Source: Acidobacteriota bacterium (lineage in GTDB: Bacteria > Acidobacteriota > Vicinamibacteria > Vicinamibacterales > UBA2999). Taken from it: DNA of 64,000 nucleotides. The notes under the pieces were generated by a model. It saw nothing but the letters and a program-made list of their open reading frames with translations, ran no database searches and was not told the DNA's origin. The DNA lies in contig JAUSDY010000042.1 of the NCBI GenBank assembly GCA_030650395.1, forward strand, positions 1 to 64,000. The letters run 5' to 3'. Below are positions 26,588-35,286 of this stretch, piece after piece. Made by a program: the position numbers and the translations under genes. The stretch's first letter is position 1. Every line of letters begins with the position of its first letter.

Positions 26588-27252
26588 GGCGCGAGCCTTG
26601 CGATCCGCCACCCTGCCTCGTCACGAGTGTACAAGAACCGGTCGTGAAGCCGATGCGGGCCGCCCTGCCAGAATTCGATCGTTCCTGGCGCCACGCGATA
26701 GCCGCCCCAGAAGGACGGCACGGGGATCTCGCCCTCGCCGAACTTGCGCAGCATCTCCTCGAACTTCATCTCGAGGAGTCGCCGCGCGTCGATGACGCGG
26801 CTCTGCGGCGAGACCCACGCGGCGATCCGGCTCTCGCGCGGACGCGAGAGAAAGTAACGCGCCACCTCGGTCATCGGCACGCGCGCCGCCGTGCCGTTGA
26901 TGATCACCTGACGCTCCAGCGTAATCCACGGGAATAACAACGAGACGTGTGGGTTCTCCGCGATCTGCTTCGCCTTCGTGCTCTCCAGGTTCGTGAAGAA
27001 CAGAAAGCCCTCGTCGCTGTAGCCCTTGAGGAGTACGGTGCGCAGCGTGGTCTCGCCGGAGGACGTGGCGGTGGCCAGGCTCATCGCGTTGGGTTCGACG
27101 ACGCCTTCGGCCGCAGCCTCGTCGAACCAGTGCTTGAATTGGGCAATCGGGTCAGGCGCCAAATCCTCAACCCGGAGTTGCGCGCGCTCGTAGTGCCGCC
27201 GGAGGCCGCCGATGTCGTCAGTCATGTTCGCGTCGGGTCTGGTCGTGCCCAT
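26584..27252 (-). CDS. pdxH: Pyridoxamine 5'-phosphate oxidase PdxH
   Basis: A protein of up to 222 residues converting pyridoxamine/pyridoxine 5'-phosphate to pyridoxal 5'-phosphate with FMN. Diagnostic parts are RTVLLKGYSDEGFLFFTN, SRIAAWVSPQS, and the end WGGYRVAPGTIEFWQGG followed by RLHDR. Start may be ATG 27225 (MTDDIGG) or 27252. The cytosolic enzyme looks complete. It overlaps the convergent gene at 26587 by 4 bp. Confidence 0.95.
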   Translation of the reverse strand: MGTTRPDANMTDDIGGLRRHYERAQLRVEDLAPDPIAQFKHWFDEAAAEGVVEPNAMSLATATSSGETTLRTVLLKGYSDEGFLFFTNLESTKAKQIAENPHVSLLFPWITLERQVIINGTAARVPMTEVARYFLSRPRESRIAAWVSPQSRVIDARRLLEMKFEEMLRKFGEGEIPVPSFWGGYRVAPGTIEFWQGGPHRLHDRFLYTRDEAGWRIARLAP

Positions 27253-27414
27253 ACGTGCAGACCGGGTCGCGTCCCGGGTGCCGCGGGCATCTCAGTAGTG
27301 TGGCGATTATAGAGGCACAGCCCCTCGAGCGCGTATTATGGCGCCATGGGTATGACGATGTGGTTGGTGCCGCCGCGGCGGCCGTGAGCATGCCAGGGCC
27401 GAGGACAGCAGTCG
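27253..27414. other. Intergenic stretch between pdxH and arsN2
   Basis: These 162 bp hold no supported gene. A 60-codon plus-strand frame (27255-27437) overlaps the end of arsN2 and has no family resemblance. Confidence 0.4.
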
Positions 27415-27855
27415 TCATCCCAGCCGCAACCGCATGACGGCGGCCGTCGCGCAGCACGCGCCCTTGAACTCCACAGAGGCGGTAACGGCCTCGGGCGCCT
27501 CGGCACGGGTGATGGGCTCGAAACCGAATCTCGGGAAGTAGGTCAGCGCGGTCTCGGTCAGGAGGATGACCTCGTGCACTCCCTGGGCCCGCGCGCGGTC
27601 GAGCACTCGGCCAACCAGCGTGGCGCCCAGGCCCTTGCCGCGGTCGCTGGCGGCCACGGCCACCGAGCGCAACAACCCGCTCCGGCCGTAGACCTCCATC
27701 CCGGCGCATCCCACGAGCGCGCCGTTCGAGAAGGCCAGCACGAACTGCGACAGGTGATCGGCCGCGCCGGCCTCGGGCAGCCCGGCCTCGCCCAGCAGCG
27801 CTGCCACGAGCGGCCAATCCTCACTCAAAGCGTTCCGGAATGCCAGGGCAGACAT
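27415..27855 (-). CDS. arsN2: GNAT N-acetyltransferase, ArsN2-like
   Basis: A 146-residue GNAT protein. The acetyl-CoA loop is seen in SVAVAASDRGKGLGATLVGR, followed by LLTETALTYFPRFGFEP and a C-terminal CCATAAVMRL that is typical of the ArsN2 arsenic-resistance acetyltransferases. No other arsenic gene is nearby, so the substrate remains uncertain. Transcribed alone. Confidence 0.8.
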   Translation of the reverse strand: MSALAFRNALSEDWPLVAALLGEAGLPEAGAADHLSQFVLAFSNGALVGCAGMEVYGRSGLLRSVAVAASDRGKGLGATLVGRVLDRARAQGVHEVILLTETALTYFPRFGFEPITRAEAPEAVTASVEFKGACCATAAVMRLRLG

Positions 27856-28012
27856 CCGGCGATTCTAGGCCCGGCGGTTCGGGTCGTCAACGGCGCGGCT
27901 CGTCCCCTCGGGAAGCCGCATAGGACGCCGGTCATGGACCGACACGGCGTGATGCGCGCACGATGGCGGCGCCGGCCACCCGTGGCGTCCGGCAATGGGA
28001 GACCTTGCCGCC

Positions 28013-28651
28013 ATGACTGTCCACACCTACGACGACACGCTCCGTGCCTTTGACTGGTTGCAGCCCGGCCAGGTGTTCGTGATGACCACCGGCGACAATC
28101 CGAGGCCGGTGCTCCGCCGGCTGCAGTCGGATCGGCCGCGCCAGTTCGAGTGGGGCATCCTCGAAGATGGTCCGGCACGGTACCGCGTCGAGATCCGCCG
28201 GCGGGCAGCGGATGAGCCGCGCGCCGTGTCGGAGTATCTCGGCTGGGATCACCAGCGGCTCAGCGCCATTCTCGACGAAGTGTCCCGTCTTGTCCGCAAG
28301 GAGGCGTGCCAGGACGCGGCGCGATCGTTCGCCGAGTTCGCGTGCGGACTCAACTGGCACATCAACGCGGAAGAGACCACGCTGTTCCCGGCCTTCGAGC
28401 AGACCATCGGGATTGTCGACGGGCCGACCACGGTGCTGCGGGAGGAACACCGGCTGATCCGACGTTGGATGGACGAGGTGTCCGCGGCCCTGAACGACCC
28501 GACCGCGGCCGAGCGGGCGATCACCGGCCTGGAGGAGATCCTCAGCGAGCACAATATCAAGGAGGAGCAGGTGCTCTATCCGATGACGGACGGGGCGCTG
28601 GCCGGCGGGCGGGAGCGGGACGATCTGGTCAACCGGATCCAGGTCACCTGA
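28013..28651 (+). CDS. DUF2249-hemerythrin fusion protein
   Basis: A 212-residue protein. The N-terminal DUF2249 domain (about 1-70: RAFDWLQPGQVFVMTTGDNP and FEWGILEDGPARYRVEIRRR) is followed by a hemerythrin domain with ligands DHQRLSAIL, HINAEETTLFPAFE, EEHRLIRRWM and EHNIKEEQVLYPM. Such proteins are linked to NO and oxygen stress in denitrifiers. ATG 28013 is preferred; ATG 27995 is in frame. Downstream, 28700-28733 may hold the decayed tail of a crp gene, mirroring the hemerythrin-crp pair at 12426-13687. Confidence 0.85.
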   Translation: MTVHTYDDTLRAFDWLQPGQVFVMTTGDNPRPVLRRLQSDRPRQFEWGILEDGPARYRVEIRRRAADEPRAVSEYLGWDHQRLSAILDEVSRLVRKEACQDAARSFAEFACGLNWHINAEETTLFPAFEQTIGIVDGPTTVLREEHRLIRRWMDEVSAALNDPTAAERAITGLEEILSEHNIKEEQVLYPMTDGALAGGRERDDLVNRIQVT

Positions 28652-28760
28652 TGCCCACGGGGTTGACCGCGTGGCGGTGATCAGCAGGCGCGACGCCGTG
28701 CCCGATCGCAGCGTCGAGGCGACGGCTTCTTAGCTGGCTGGCCTGGGCGCCTTATCCGAT

Positions 28761-30569
28761 TCAGCGAGGCAGCGGTCGCACCTCCCTGAAAAGCACATAG
28801 TCGGAGCTCCGCATCTCGGCGAGCGCTTGTTCGTAGGATCGCCGCGACGCCGGCGAACGGGTGTCGCGGAGGTGGCGCGCGAGGCTGACCACGTGGAACG
28901 CGTCAGGGCGCACGATCACGCTGCCGACGATGGCGACCGTCCCCGGTGGCAGCGGGCCGGCGTACTCGAGCGTGGCCGACTCGTCCTGGTCGAGCCGCGT
29001 GTCGCTCCGCTCCGTCCACTGGCCGCGCTCGAAGACGACCGTTCGCGCAATCAGCCGCTCAGCGACGATCGGGCCCACCCCGTACCTGCCGGCCATTTCG
29101 ATTCGCATCCACACTTCCGGCACGACGTAAGTGGGGAACGCATGGCCCGTGTTGATGTTGGTCAGTGTCAGCCGGCTGGTGACCCGGTCGCCCACCAGAC
29201 CGGCGTCGAAGCTCCATTGGACGCCGCTCCGAACCGTGTCCGGATCGTGAATGCCGCGAAACAGGTGCCGGCGGTCCGGCATGTGGCAGCTCTGGCAGGT
29301 CTTGCCCTCGCGCGCCGCCCTGGACGTTCGCCATTCCTCGAGCGTGTTCTCCAGGAAGGCCCCGTTGACCTTGGGCGCTCGCCCCTCGGCAAACTGGTGG
29401 CAGCCGGCGCAGAAGTCGGCCTGCTCGAAGAAGTCCCTCGTGTTGACGCGGCCATGAGGCGCCGGGTACTGCGCCACGAGCGGCGCGACGGTCGTCGGCA
29501 GGCCCGGCGGCCCGAATTTCTGGCCCGCCCGCGAATGACAACCCGAACACCCCACGCCATCGGCGTTGAGGTACGGGCTGGTCCACTGATCACGAAGGGG
29601 GGTGTGACAGCCGGCGCACATCCCGCTCAATTCAGGCTGGTCGTTCATCTGTGCCCAGACACCCGGCGCCATGGCCATCGCATGGCGCGTGCGCGACCAG
29701 TCGCTGAACTGCGCCGCATGACAGGCGGCACACGACACGGAGGACAGTTCGCCCCCCTGCGCGGGAACCGGCAGGGTCCAATACCCGGCCACCGTGGCCG
29801 TGTCGGTCGCGGCGGCGGGTGGGAATTCCAGCGGTCGCTGCAGGGACCAGAGGTAGGCGGCCAGATCCCAGACGCCGCTCTCGATGCCCGGCTGGTCCGC
29901 ATAGCCGGGCATGGTCGTGCCGTTGAAGCCGGTCAACACCGAACGCACCAGGCCGACGTCGTCGCGGCCTCCCTTGAACGTCGACGGGCGTGTGAGATCG
30001 GTCGGGATCTCGGGCTGGCCGCGCGCATTGCGCAGTGTCTTCGCGCGGGGGCCGTTGCCCTCACCCGACGGACCGTGACAGTCGGCACAACCCAATGCGT
30101 GGTACCCGCGTTTGCCTCGGCGTGCGTCGCTTGCGGCGCGGCGCGGCAGCACGACGTCGGGTGGCGCCTGTTCGCGCTGCCACCGTGACGAGAAGGCCTT
30201 GACTCGCTCGACGAGGCGGTCCACGTCACGGCCCGCGAGGAAGGAGAACGACGGCATCGCGCCATCACCGCCAGCCCCACGCCGGATCACCGCGGCCAGG
30301 TCGGCATCGCTCGGGAGCGAGCCGGTCGGCGTCGAGCGCACTTTGAACTCCGCGCGCGTAAGGTCCGCCGGCGACACACGGCAGAACGGCGCGGCGATCC
30401 CATCGCCGCGCCCCCCGGGCCCGTGGCAGGCGGCGCAGAAAGTCGAGTAAAGCTCCTCGCCGGTCGCCCCGAGGCGCGTGGCAGGTGCTGGAGGCGCCGG
30501 CGTGTCCCGGCACGACGCAACGGCAAGTCCCGTCGCGGCCAGCAACACCACGACGCGAGTGGCGTTCAT
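28761..30569 (-). CDS. Heptaheme c-type cytochrome lipoprotein
   Basis: A 602-residue exported protein with a lipobox LAVASC. Seven CXXCH motifs occur in order: CAACH, CADCH, CAACH, CAGCH, CSGCH, CAGCH and CQSCH. The first two lie in class I cytochrome c domains, the rest in a cytochrome c554-like multiheme domain with HxAFPT near the end (INTGHAFPTYVVPEVW). It should carry electrons at the outer or inner membrane surface. Control by oxygen/NO is suggested by a CRP/FNR-type box 80 bp upstream. The physiological partner is not visible; reduction of a nitrogen oxide is possible but not shown. Confidence 0.8.
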   Translation of the reverse strand: MNATRVVVLLAATGLAVASCRDTPAPPAPATRLGATGEELYSTFCAACHGPGGRGDGIAAPFCRVSPADLTRAEFKVRSTPTGSLPSDADLAAVIRRGAGGDGAMPSFSFLAGRDVDRLVERVKAFSSRWQREQAPPDVVLPRRAASDARRGKRGYHALGCADCHGPSGEGNGPRAKTLRNARGQPEIPTDLTRPSTFKGGRDDVGLVRSVLTGFNGTTMPGYADQPGIESGVWDLAAYLWSLQRPLEFPPAAATDTATVAGYWTLPVPAQGGELSSVSCAACHAAQFSDWSRTRHAMAMAPGVWAQMNDQPELSGMCAGCHTPLRDQWTSPYLNADGVGCSGCHSRAGQKFGPPGLPTTVAPLVAQYPAPHGRVNTRDFFEQADFCAGCHQFAEGRAPKVNGAFLENTLEEWRTSRAAREGKTCQSCHMPDRRHLFRGIHDPDTVRSGVQWSFDAGLVGDRVTSRLTLTNINTGHAFPTYVVPEVWMRIEMAGRYGVGPIVAERLIARTVVFERGQWTERSDTRLDQDESATLEYAGPLPPGTVAIVGSVIVRPDAFHVVSLARHLRDTRSPASRRSYEQALAEMRSSDYVLFREVRPLPR

Positions 30570-30647
30570 GCGTCAACCCTTCCAGCCGTGGCGGCGGCTG
30601 CGCCGGACGGCATCGCGGAATTATTGGTGAACCCGCAAGATCGCCGA

Positions 30648-30663
30648 TATGACGCCGATCATA
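30648..30663. promoter_or_regulatory. ATGAC-GCCG-ATCAT box upstream of heptaheme cytochrome
   Basis: TATGACGCCGATCATA is nearly identical to the box before the porin (5297). It lies about 80 bp upstream of the heptaheme cytochrome start on the minus strand. It could also be the original promoter of the decayed crp copy that begins just to its right. Confidence 0.55.
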
Positions 30664-30688
30664 GACCGGAGCCCGATTTGCGGACGAG

Positions 30689-30727
30689 ATCGATCGCAAC
30701 GCGCTGGACGAGGTGTCGGCGTCGTAG
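30689..30727 (+). pseudogene. 3' end of a decayed crp/fnr gene
   Basis: The sequence encodes DRNALDEVSAS followed by a stop. The intact regulator ends DRNALDEASAS at 13687, with clear identity at DNA level over about 38 bp including the stop. Everything upstream of these codons is missing; the box at 30648 is about 25 bp away. This is the remnant of a second CRP/FNR paralogue. Confidence 0.7.
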
Positions 30728-30801
30728 CTCATAGGCGTTCCATGACAGGGCTGCCCATCCGCGGGCTTTCAGTTCGCCGGGGCCGAGTTATTTCGCGATG
30801 G

Positions 30802-30817
30802 AGGGGAAAATTGCCCT
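30802..30817. promoter_or_regulatory. Activator-type palindrome AGGGGAAAATTGCCCT
   Basis: An imperfect palindrome of the GGGGAAA/TTTCCCC type. It lies about 56 bp upstream of the sigma-54-type promoter of the radical SAM operon, as expected for an upstream activating sequence. Confidence 0.5.
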
Positions 30818-30872
30818 CACGCCATTGCCGGCGAGCCTGAGCTCGTGAGCCTTCTGACGACCCGATGTTTGG

Positions 30873-30887
30873 CGGCATCGAGATTGC
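30873..30887 (+). promoter_or_regulatory. Sigma-54-type promoter for radical SAM operon
   Basis: CGGCATCGAGATTGC fits the -24/-12 consensus TGGCAC-N5-TTGC with correct spacing. The predicted start (about 30899) is 2 nt before ATG 30901, so the message would be almost leaderless. Confidence 0.55.
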
Positions 30888-30900
30888 ACAATCGAGCTAG

Positions 30901-32442
30901 ATGGCTTTCAGAACGTCGATGCGCATTCACTTGATCAACCCCAGCGATGCGTCGTTTGGAGCGGCCGTGATCACGCCACGATGGCTGTACGTGCTGGCCG
31001 GGGCCACACCGCCCGAATCGGGCGATCTCCAGATTGTCGACGAAACTCTCGAGCAGCTCGACCCGGCGTCGGTATCGGCCGGCGACGTGGTCGGCATCGG
31101 CATTCATACGCTGAACGCCCTGCGCGGCTACGAGGTGGGCCGCGCGGCGCGATCGCGGGGTGCCTATGTCGTCTACGGCGGCATCCATGCGACGTTGTTC
31201 CCCGACGAGCCGTTCGAGCATGGCGGCGCCCACGCGGTGGTCAAGGGCGACGGCGATCGCGTCTGGGGGGAGGTCATCACCGACTGTCACGCCGGCGCAC
31301 CGCGACGGGTGTACGACGGTGGCAAGGTCGAGGGCTGCGCGATGCAGTCGGCCCGCTGGGATCTGCTGCCGCGCGCCAATTACATGATCGCGTCGGTCCA
31401 GACCTTGCGCGGATGCCCAAAGCACTGTTCGTTCTGCTCGGTGTGGCGGACCGACGGCCAGAAGCCGCGCGTGCGCGAGTCGGACGCGGTGATTGACGAG
31501 ATCGTCCAACTCCGCCGAATGGGCTTTCGCTTCGTCGCGCTGGCCGACGACAATTTCTACCCGGTGACGCTGGGCGACCTGCGGATGGCCGATCGGCGCG
31601 CCGACCGGACCGCCTACGACCGGCTCGTGGGGATTCGCAACCAGCGCTTCGAGCTGATGGAACAGCTGTCGAAGCTGCCGTCCGATATGGTGTTCTTCAC
31701 GCAGATCACCATGGAGGCCGCGGAGGATCCGGAGTATCTCGACGCCATGCGCCGTGCCCGCATTCGCGGTGCGCTGGTGGGTGTCGAGTCGGTCACGCCG
31801 GAGGGCTTGAAGGACATCCACAAGGATTTCAACCTCTCCGGTGACGCGCTGGTCGAGCGGCTGCAGCAGTTCAAGGCGCGCGGCGTGCACGTCCTTGGGT
31901 CGTTCATCTTCGGCTTGCCGAGCGACAAGCCGCTGACCTTCGATGCCACCGCGGTATTCGCGCAAAAGGCCAACGTCACCTTGGCGCAGTTCGTGATGCT
32001 CACGCCGTTTCCCGGCACGCACGATTTCGAGAAGTGGGAAGCGTCGGTCGCGGACCACGCGCCGACCATCGCCGGCGTGCCGGTGACGCGTTACTGGCTG
32101 ATCCCCAAACATCTCCGGCCGAAGGTCTACACGCCGCATCCGGTGATGTCACCCGCGGAGATCCGGCAGCGAACGCAGCGGGTGTGGGACGAATTCTACC
32201 GGCTGCCGCTCGTGTGGGAGCGCGCCAAGTGCGTGAAGTCGCTCAAGTCGCGCGTCGCGTTCGTCATGGCTTCGAAGCTCTATCGGCAGATGTACGCCAA
32301 CACCGGTATCTCGACTGACAGCGCCCGCTCCCACCGGGCGCATCGCATGACCCGCCTGATGGCCCGGCCGCTCGTGAAGTTGTTCGCGGGCCGGCCGATG
32401 CCGTCGCTCCAGAAAGCCCCTCGCCTTTCCGTCCCAACCTGA
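30901..32442 (+). CDS. B12-binding radical SAM protein (first)
   Basis: A 513-residue protein. A cobalamin-binding-like Rossmann domain occupies about residues 1-140 (VVYGGIHATLFPDEP). A radical SAM core follows with CPKHCSFC (CxxxCxxC) near residue 173, and typical strands FVALADDNFY, ALVGVESVTPEG and GSFIFGLPSDKP. The chemistry (often methylation or C-C bond formation) cannot be fixed from sequence. ATG 30901 or 30919 may start it. It is 75 bp upstream of a second such gene, likely one operon under a sigma-54-type promoter. The C-terminal 120 residues are basic. Confidence 0.8.
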   Translation: MAFRTSMRIHLINPSDASFGAAVITPRWLYVLAGATPPESGDLQIVDETLEQLDPASVSAGDVVGIGIHTLNALRGYEVGRAARSRGAYVVYGGIHATLFPDEPFEHGGAHAVVKGDGDRVWGEVITDCHAGAPRRVYDGGKVEGCAMQSARWDLLPRANYMIASVQTLRGCPKHCSFCSVWRTDGQKPRVRESDAVIDEIVQLRRMGFRFVALADDNFYPVTLGDLRMADRRADRTAYDRLVGIRNQRFELMEQLSKLPSDMVFFTQITMEAAEDPEYLDAMRRARIRGALVGVESVTPEGLKDIHKDFNLSGDALVERLQQFKARGVHVLGSFIFGLPSDKPLTFDATAVFAQKANVTLAQFVMLTPFPGTHDFEKWEASVADHAPTIAGVPVTRYWLIPKHLRPKVYTPHPVMSPAEIRQRTQRVWDEFYRLPLVWERAKCVKSLKSRVAFVMASKLYRQMYANTGISTDSARSHRAHRMTRLMARPLVKLFAGRPMPSLQKAPRLSVPT

Positions 32443-32517
32443 ACATCGAAAACTAGTACAGAACCATTACAGTCGGGCGGTGTCCGCATCACTACCATCG
32501 GGGTAGGAGGCTTGCTC

Positions 32518-34164
32518 ATGCAGCCACATCCGAAAGGCACCCGCGCCCGTGTTCTCTTGTCGTCCGTTTTCAAACCCTTTGCGCAAGACGATGAGTTCGG
32601 CAGCCGGGCGATCAACCCCGTGGAGCTCTATCACAACCAGGTCACGCGCGAGCAGGGACCGTTTTCGCTCCGCATGTTCCATCGCACCTGGAGTCTGATG
32701 CTGCTGCAGCAGAACATCTCGGCGCCCTGTACCGTGCTGGATTTCCCGACGCGTGAGCATTTCGTGCGCGAGCTGACATCGCACACCTACGATGTCGTCG
32801 GCCTGACCGGAATCATCGTCAACGTCGGCAAGGTCCGCGAGATGTGCCGGCTGGTCCGGCTGCATTCGCCGCACTCGACGCTGGTGGTCGGCGGCCACGT
32901 GACCGCGATCCCGGGCATCGAACGGATGCTCGATGCCGATCACATCGTCAAGGGCGAAGGGGTGGCGTGGCTGCGCGCCTATCTCGGTGAAGACGAGGGC
33001 CACCGCATCGAGCATCCGCTGATTCCCTCATCGTTCGGCTTCCGGCTGATGGGGATGCCGGCGCCTCGCGGCGGCGGCAACGCCGCGGCCACCATCATCC
33101 CGTCGGTCGGGTGTCCGATGGGCTGCAACTTCTGCACGACGTCCGAGTTCTTCGGCGGCAAGGGCAAGATGGTGACCTTCCTCGAGCGCGGGGAAGATGT
33201 GTTCCGCGTGATGTGCGAGGCCGAGGCGGGCCTGGGCGCGCGCTCGTTCTTCATGATGGACGAGAACTTTCTCCTCTACAAGAAGCGGGCCCTCGAGCTG
33301 CTCGAGCTGATGAAGGCCCACGGCAAGGCCTGGTCGTTGTACGTGTTCTCGTCGGCCAACGCGATCCGCAAGTACGACGTGCGGCAGCTCGTCGAGTTGG
33401 GCATCGAGTGGATCTGGCTGGGGCTCGAATCGTCCGGCAACCGCTACCAGAAGTTGAAGGGGACCAACACGCTGGCGCTGGCGCGCGAGCTGCAGTCGCA
33501 CGGCATTCGCGTCCACGGGTCGACGATTGTCGGCCTCGAGCACCACACGCCCGGCAACATCGATGAGGTCATCGAGCACGCGGTGGCGCACGAGACGGTG
33601 TTTCACCAGTTCATGCTCTACACGCCGGTCCCCGGTACGCCCCTCTACCGCGAGGTGGAGGCGGAGGGACGGTTGCTCCAGGGCGTGGACCTGGCCGATA
33701 TCCACGGCCAGTTCAAGTTCAACTTCCGGCACGCCGCAATCTCGCGCGACCAGTCGAAGGCCTTTCTCGACCGCGCGTTTCGCCGCGACTTCGAGGCCAA
33801 CGGCCCAAGCCTCTACCGGCTGATCGCCAGCATGCTCACCGGGTGGCGCCGCTACCGCGACGATCCCGACCCCCGGGTGCGGGCCCGCGTCCGGGGAGAG
33901 GGCGCGCAGTTGCGCTCGGGTTACGGCGCCGCGCTGTGGGCCATGGAGAAGTTCCTGAAGGAGTCGAACCGTGCGGTCAGCGATCGCATCGCCGAGCTGC
34001 GACGGCAGGTCGAGCGTGAGGTCGGCGGGCTGTCGCCGGTGATCGACCGGCTGGCGGGCCCGATGCTGTTGTGGAGTGCCCGCCGCGACGCCCGCCGCGC
34101 CCCCGCCGGGCGCGTCCTCGAGCCGCGGACCTTTGTCGATCGCCGCCACTGGCAAGGCGCCTGA
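32518..34164 (+). CDS. B12-binding radical SAM protein (second)
   Basis: A 548-residue protein with a B12-binding domain (HTYDVVGLTGIIVNVGK, TLVVGGHVTAIPG) and a radical SAM core with CPMGCNFC at about residue 200, then FFMMDENFLLYKKRA, GLESSGNRY and GSTIVGLEHH. The linker HPLIPSSFGFRLMG plus GGGNAAATIIPSVGCP is also found as a fragment at 25142-25325, so a paralogue once existed. ATG 32518 is chosen; TTG 32512 is in frame. It probably acts together with the first radical SAM protein. The substrate is unknown. Confidence 0.8.
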   Translation: MQPHPKGTRARVLLSSVFKPFAQDDEFGSRAINPVELYHNQVTREQGPFSLRMFHRTWSLMLLQQNISAPCTVLDFPTREHFVRELTSHTYDVVGLTGIIVNVGKVREMCRLVRLHSPHSTLVVGGHVTAIPGIERMLDADHIVKGEGVAWLRAYLGEDEGHRIEHPLIPSSFGFRLMGMPAPRGGGNAAATIIPSVGCPMGCNFCTTSEFFGGKGKMVTFLERGEDVFRVMCEAEAGLGARSFFMMDENFLLYKKRALELLELMKAHGKAWSLYVFSSANAIRKYDVRQLVELGIEWIWLGLESSGNRYQKLKGTNTLALARELQSHGIRVHGSTIVGLEHHTPGNIDEVIEHAVAHETVFHQFMLYTPVPGTPLYREVEAEGRLLQGVDLADIHGQFKFNFRHAAISRDQSKAFLDRAFRRDFEANGPSLYRLIASMLTGWRRYRDDPDPRVRARVRGEGAQLRSGYGAALWAMEKFLKESNRAVSDRIAELRRQVEREVGGLSPVIDRLAGPMLLWSARRDARRAPAGRVLEPRTFVDRRHWQGA

Positions 34165-34177
34165 CGCCGCGGCAGGC

Positions 34178-34191
34178 ATGACCGGCGTCAT
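34178..34191. promoter_or_regulatory. ATGAC-CGGC-GTCAT palindrome upstream of polyferredoxin
   Basis: ATGACCGGCGTCAT lies 51 bp upstream of the ATG of the (broken) polyferredoxin gene. It has perfect half-sites of the recurring CRP/FNR-type box. Confidence 0.6.
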
Positions 34192-34241
34192 ACGGCCCGC
34201 CCCGCCCCGGCGGCTACTCTGAGAATGGGAGGCGCCGGAGC

Positions 34242-34924
34242 ATGGCGCGCACTTACGAGAAACGGCTGCCTGAACAAACCGCTCTGATTCGCTTCAGCGC
34301 CCAGGTCGCGTTCCTGCTGCTGAACCTGTGGATTGGCGTGCGGTTCTACCTATGGGTTCGCTTCCACGAAACGGCGGGGGCCACCGTGTACGTGCGTTCC
34401 TCGCCAGCCCTTATGGGCTGGTGGCCGACGTCAAGATGCTCGACTTCTTCCGCGACGCCGGCCGCCTCACCATCCAGGTCTGCCTGGTCCTGATGGTGCT
34501 GTCGATCGTGACGAAGAACTTCTGGTGCCGCTACCTGTGTCCGTACGGCGCGCTGATGGGATTGGTGTCGATGCTGAGCCCGACGCGCATCACGCGCGAC
34601 CCGATCTCGTGCATCGACTGCGGCAAGTGCGCGAAGGCATGCCCGTCGTTGATTCCGGTCGACCGGCTGATGACCGTGCGCACTCCCGAGTGCAACGGTT
34701 GCCTCACCTGCGTCACCGTGTGTCCGGTGAAAGACGCGTTGGAGATGCGGACGCTGATCAATCGCCGCCGCGTCACCGCTCCGCGGATTGCCATCGGTGT
34801 CGCGGCAATCTTCCTGGCCGTGGTCGGTTATGCGAAGCTCTCGGGCCACTGGCACGGCAACACGCCCGAAGCGGTGTTCTTCCAGTTGATCCCGAATGCT
34901 TCGTCGTTCTCACACCCGCGATGA
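34242..34924 (+). pseudogene. Polyferredoxin-type 4Fe-4S membrane protein (NosR/NapH/CcoG-like), internal deletion
   Basis: The first frame begins well (RFSAQVAFLLLNLWIGVRFY, after GGAGGCGCCGGAGC) and loses sense after TVYV at about 34395. Sense resumes at once in another frame with FLASPYGLVADVKMLDFF, NFWCRYLCPYGALMG, CIDCGKCAKACP and CNGCLTCVTVCP. In intact relatives about 100 residues with a further FCSWLCP motif lie between these parts. So an internal deletion with frameshift has broken the gene. It retains its regulatory box. The product would have moved electrons across the membrane, possibly to N2O reductase maturation. Confidence 0.75.
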
Positions 34925-34925
34925 G

Positions 34926-35276
34926 CTAAACCGCGGGTTTCGGCTCCCTCAGCATCACCAGCAGCATCCGCGACGGTGATGCGGCTTCCACCGCATGCGG
35001 CAGGTTGGCCGGCATGCGCACGATGGTGCCGGGCCGCGCGACGACCGCCGTGCCGTCGATGGTCAGCGAAAGCAGACCCTCGAGGACCAGCACCAGCGCG
35101 TCAAATGGCGTCGTGTGCTCACTCAATCCCTGCCCCTGATCGAAGGCGAAGAGCGTCAGGTTACCGCCGCCGTTCTTGGCCAGCACGCGGCTGGCGATGC
35201 CGCCCTCGGTGAAGGCGATGAGATCGCCGAGGGGCAGCGCCTCTGACGCAGGAATGGTGCCAGGTGTTGTCGTCAT
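34926..35276 (-). CDS. Cupin-domain protein
   Basis: A 116-residue single-domain cupin. Metal ligand positions appear in GQGLSEHTTPFDALVLVLEG and MPANLPHAVEA (motif 1 H-E, motif 2 H). It likely binds a metal and may be a small-molecule sensor or enzyme; the substrate is unknown. It lies 10 bp downstream of a methyltransferase gene on the same strand, so they form an operon. Confidence 0.75.
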   Translation of the reverse strand: MTTTPGTIPASEALPLGDLIAFTEGGIASRVLAKNGGGNLTLFAFDQGQGLSEHTTPFDALVLVLEGLLSLTIDGTAVVARPGTIVRMPANLPHAVEAASPSRMLLVMLREPKPAV

Positions 35277-35286
35277 TGGTGGTTCC

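Larger units (their letters stand above)
30570..30900. other. 331-bp intergenic region, regulatory and relic sequences
   Basis: No gene is supported. From left to right it holds a CRP/FNR-type box, the last codons of a decayed crp gene, a GGGGAAAATTGCCC palindrome and a sigma-54-type promoter, each listed separately. Confidence 0.6.
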
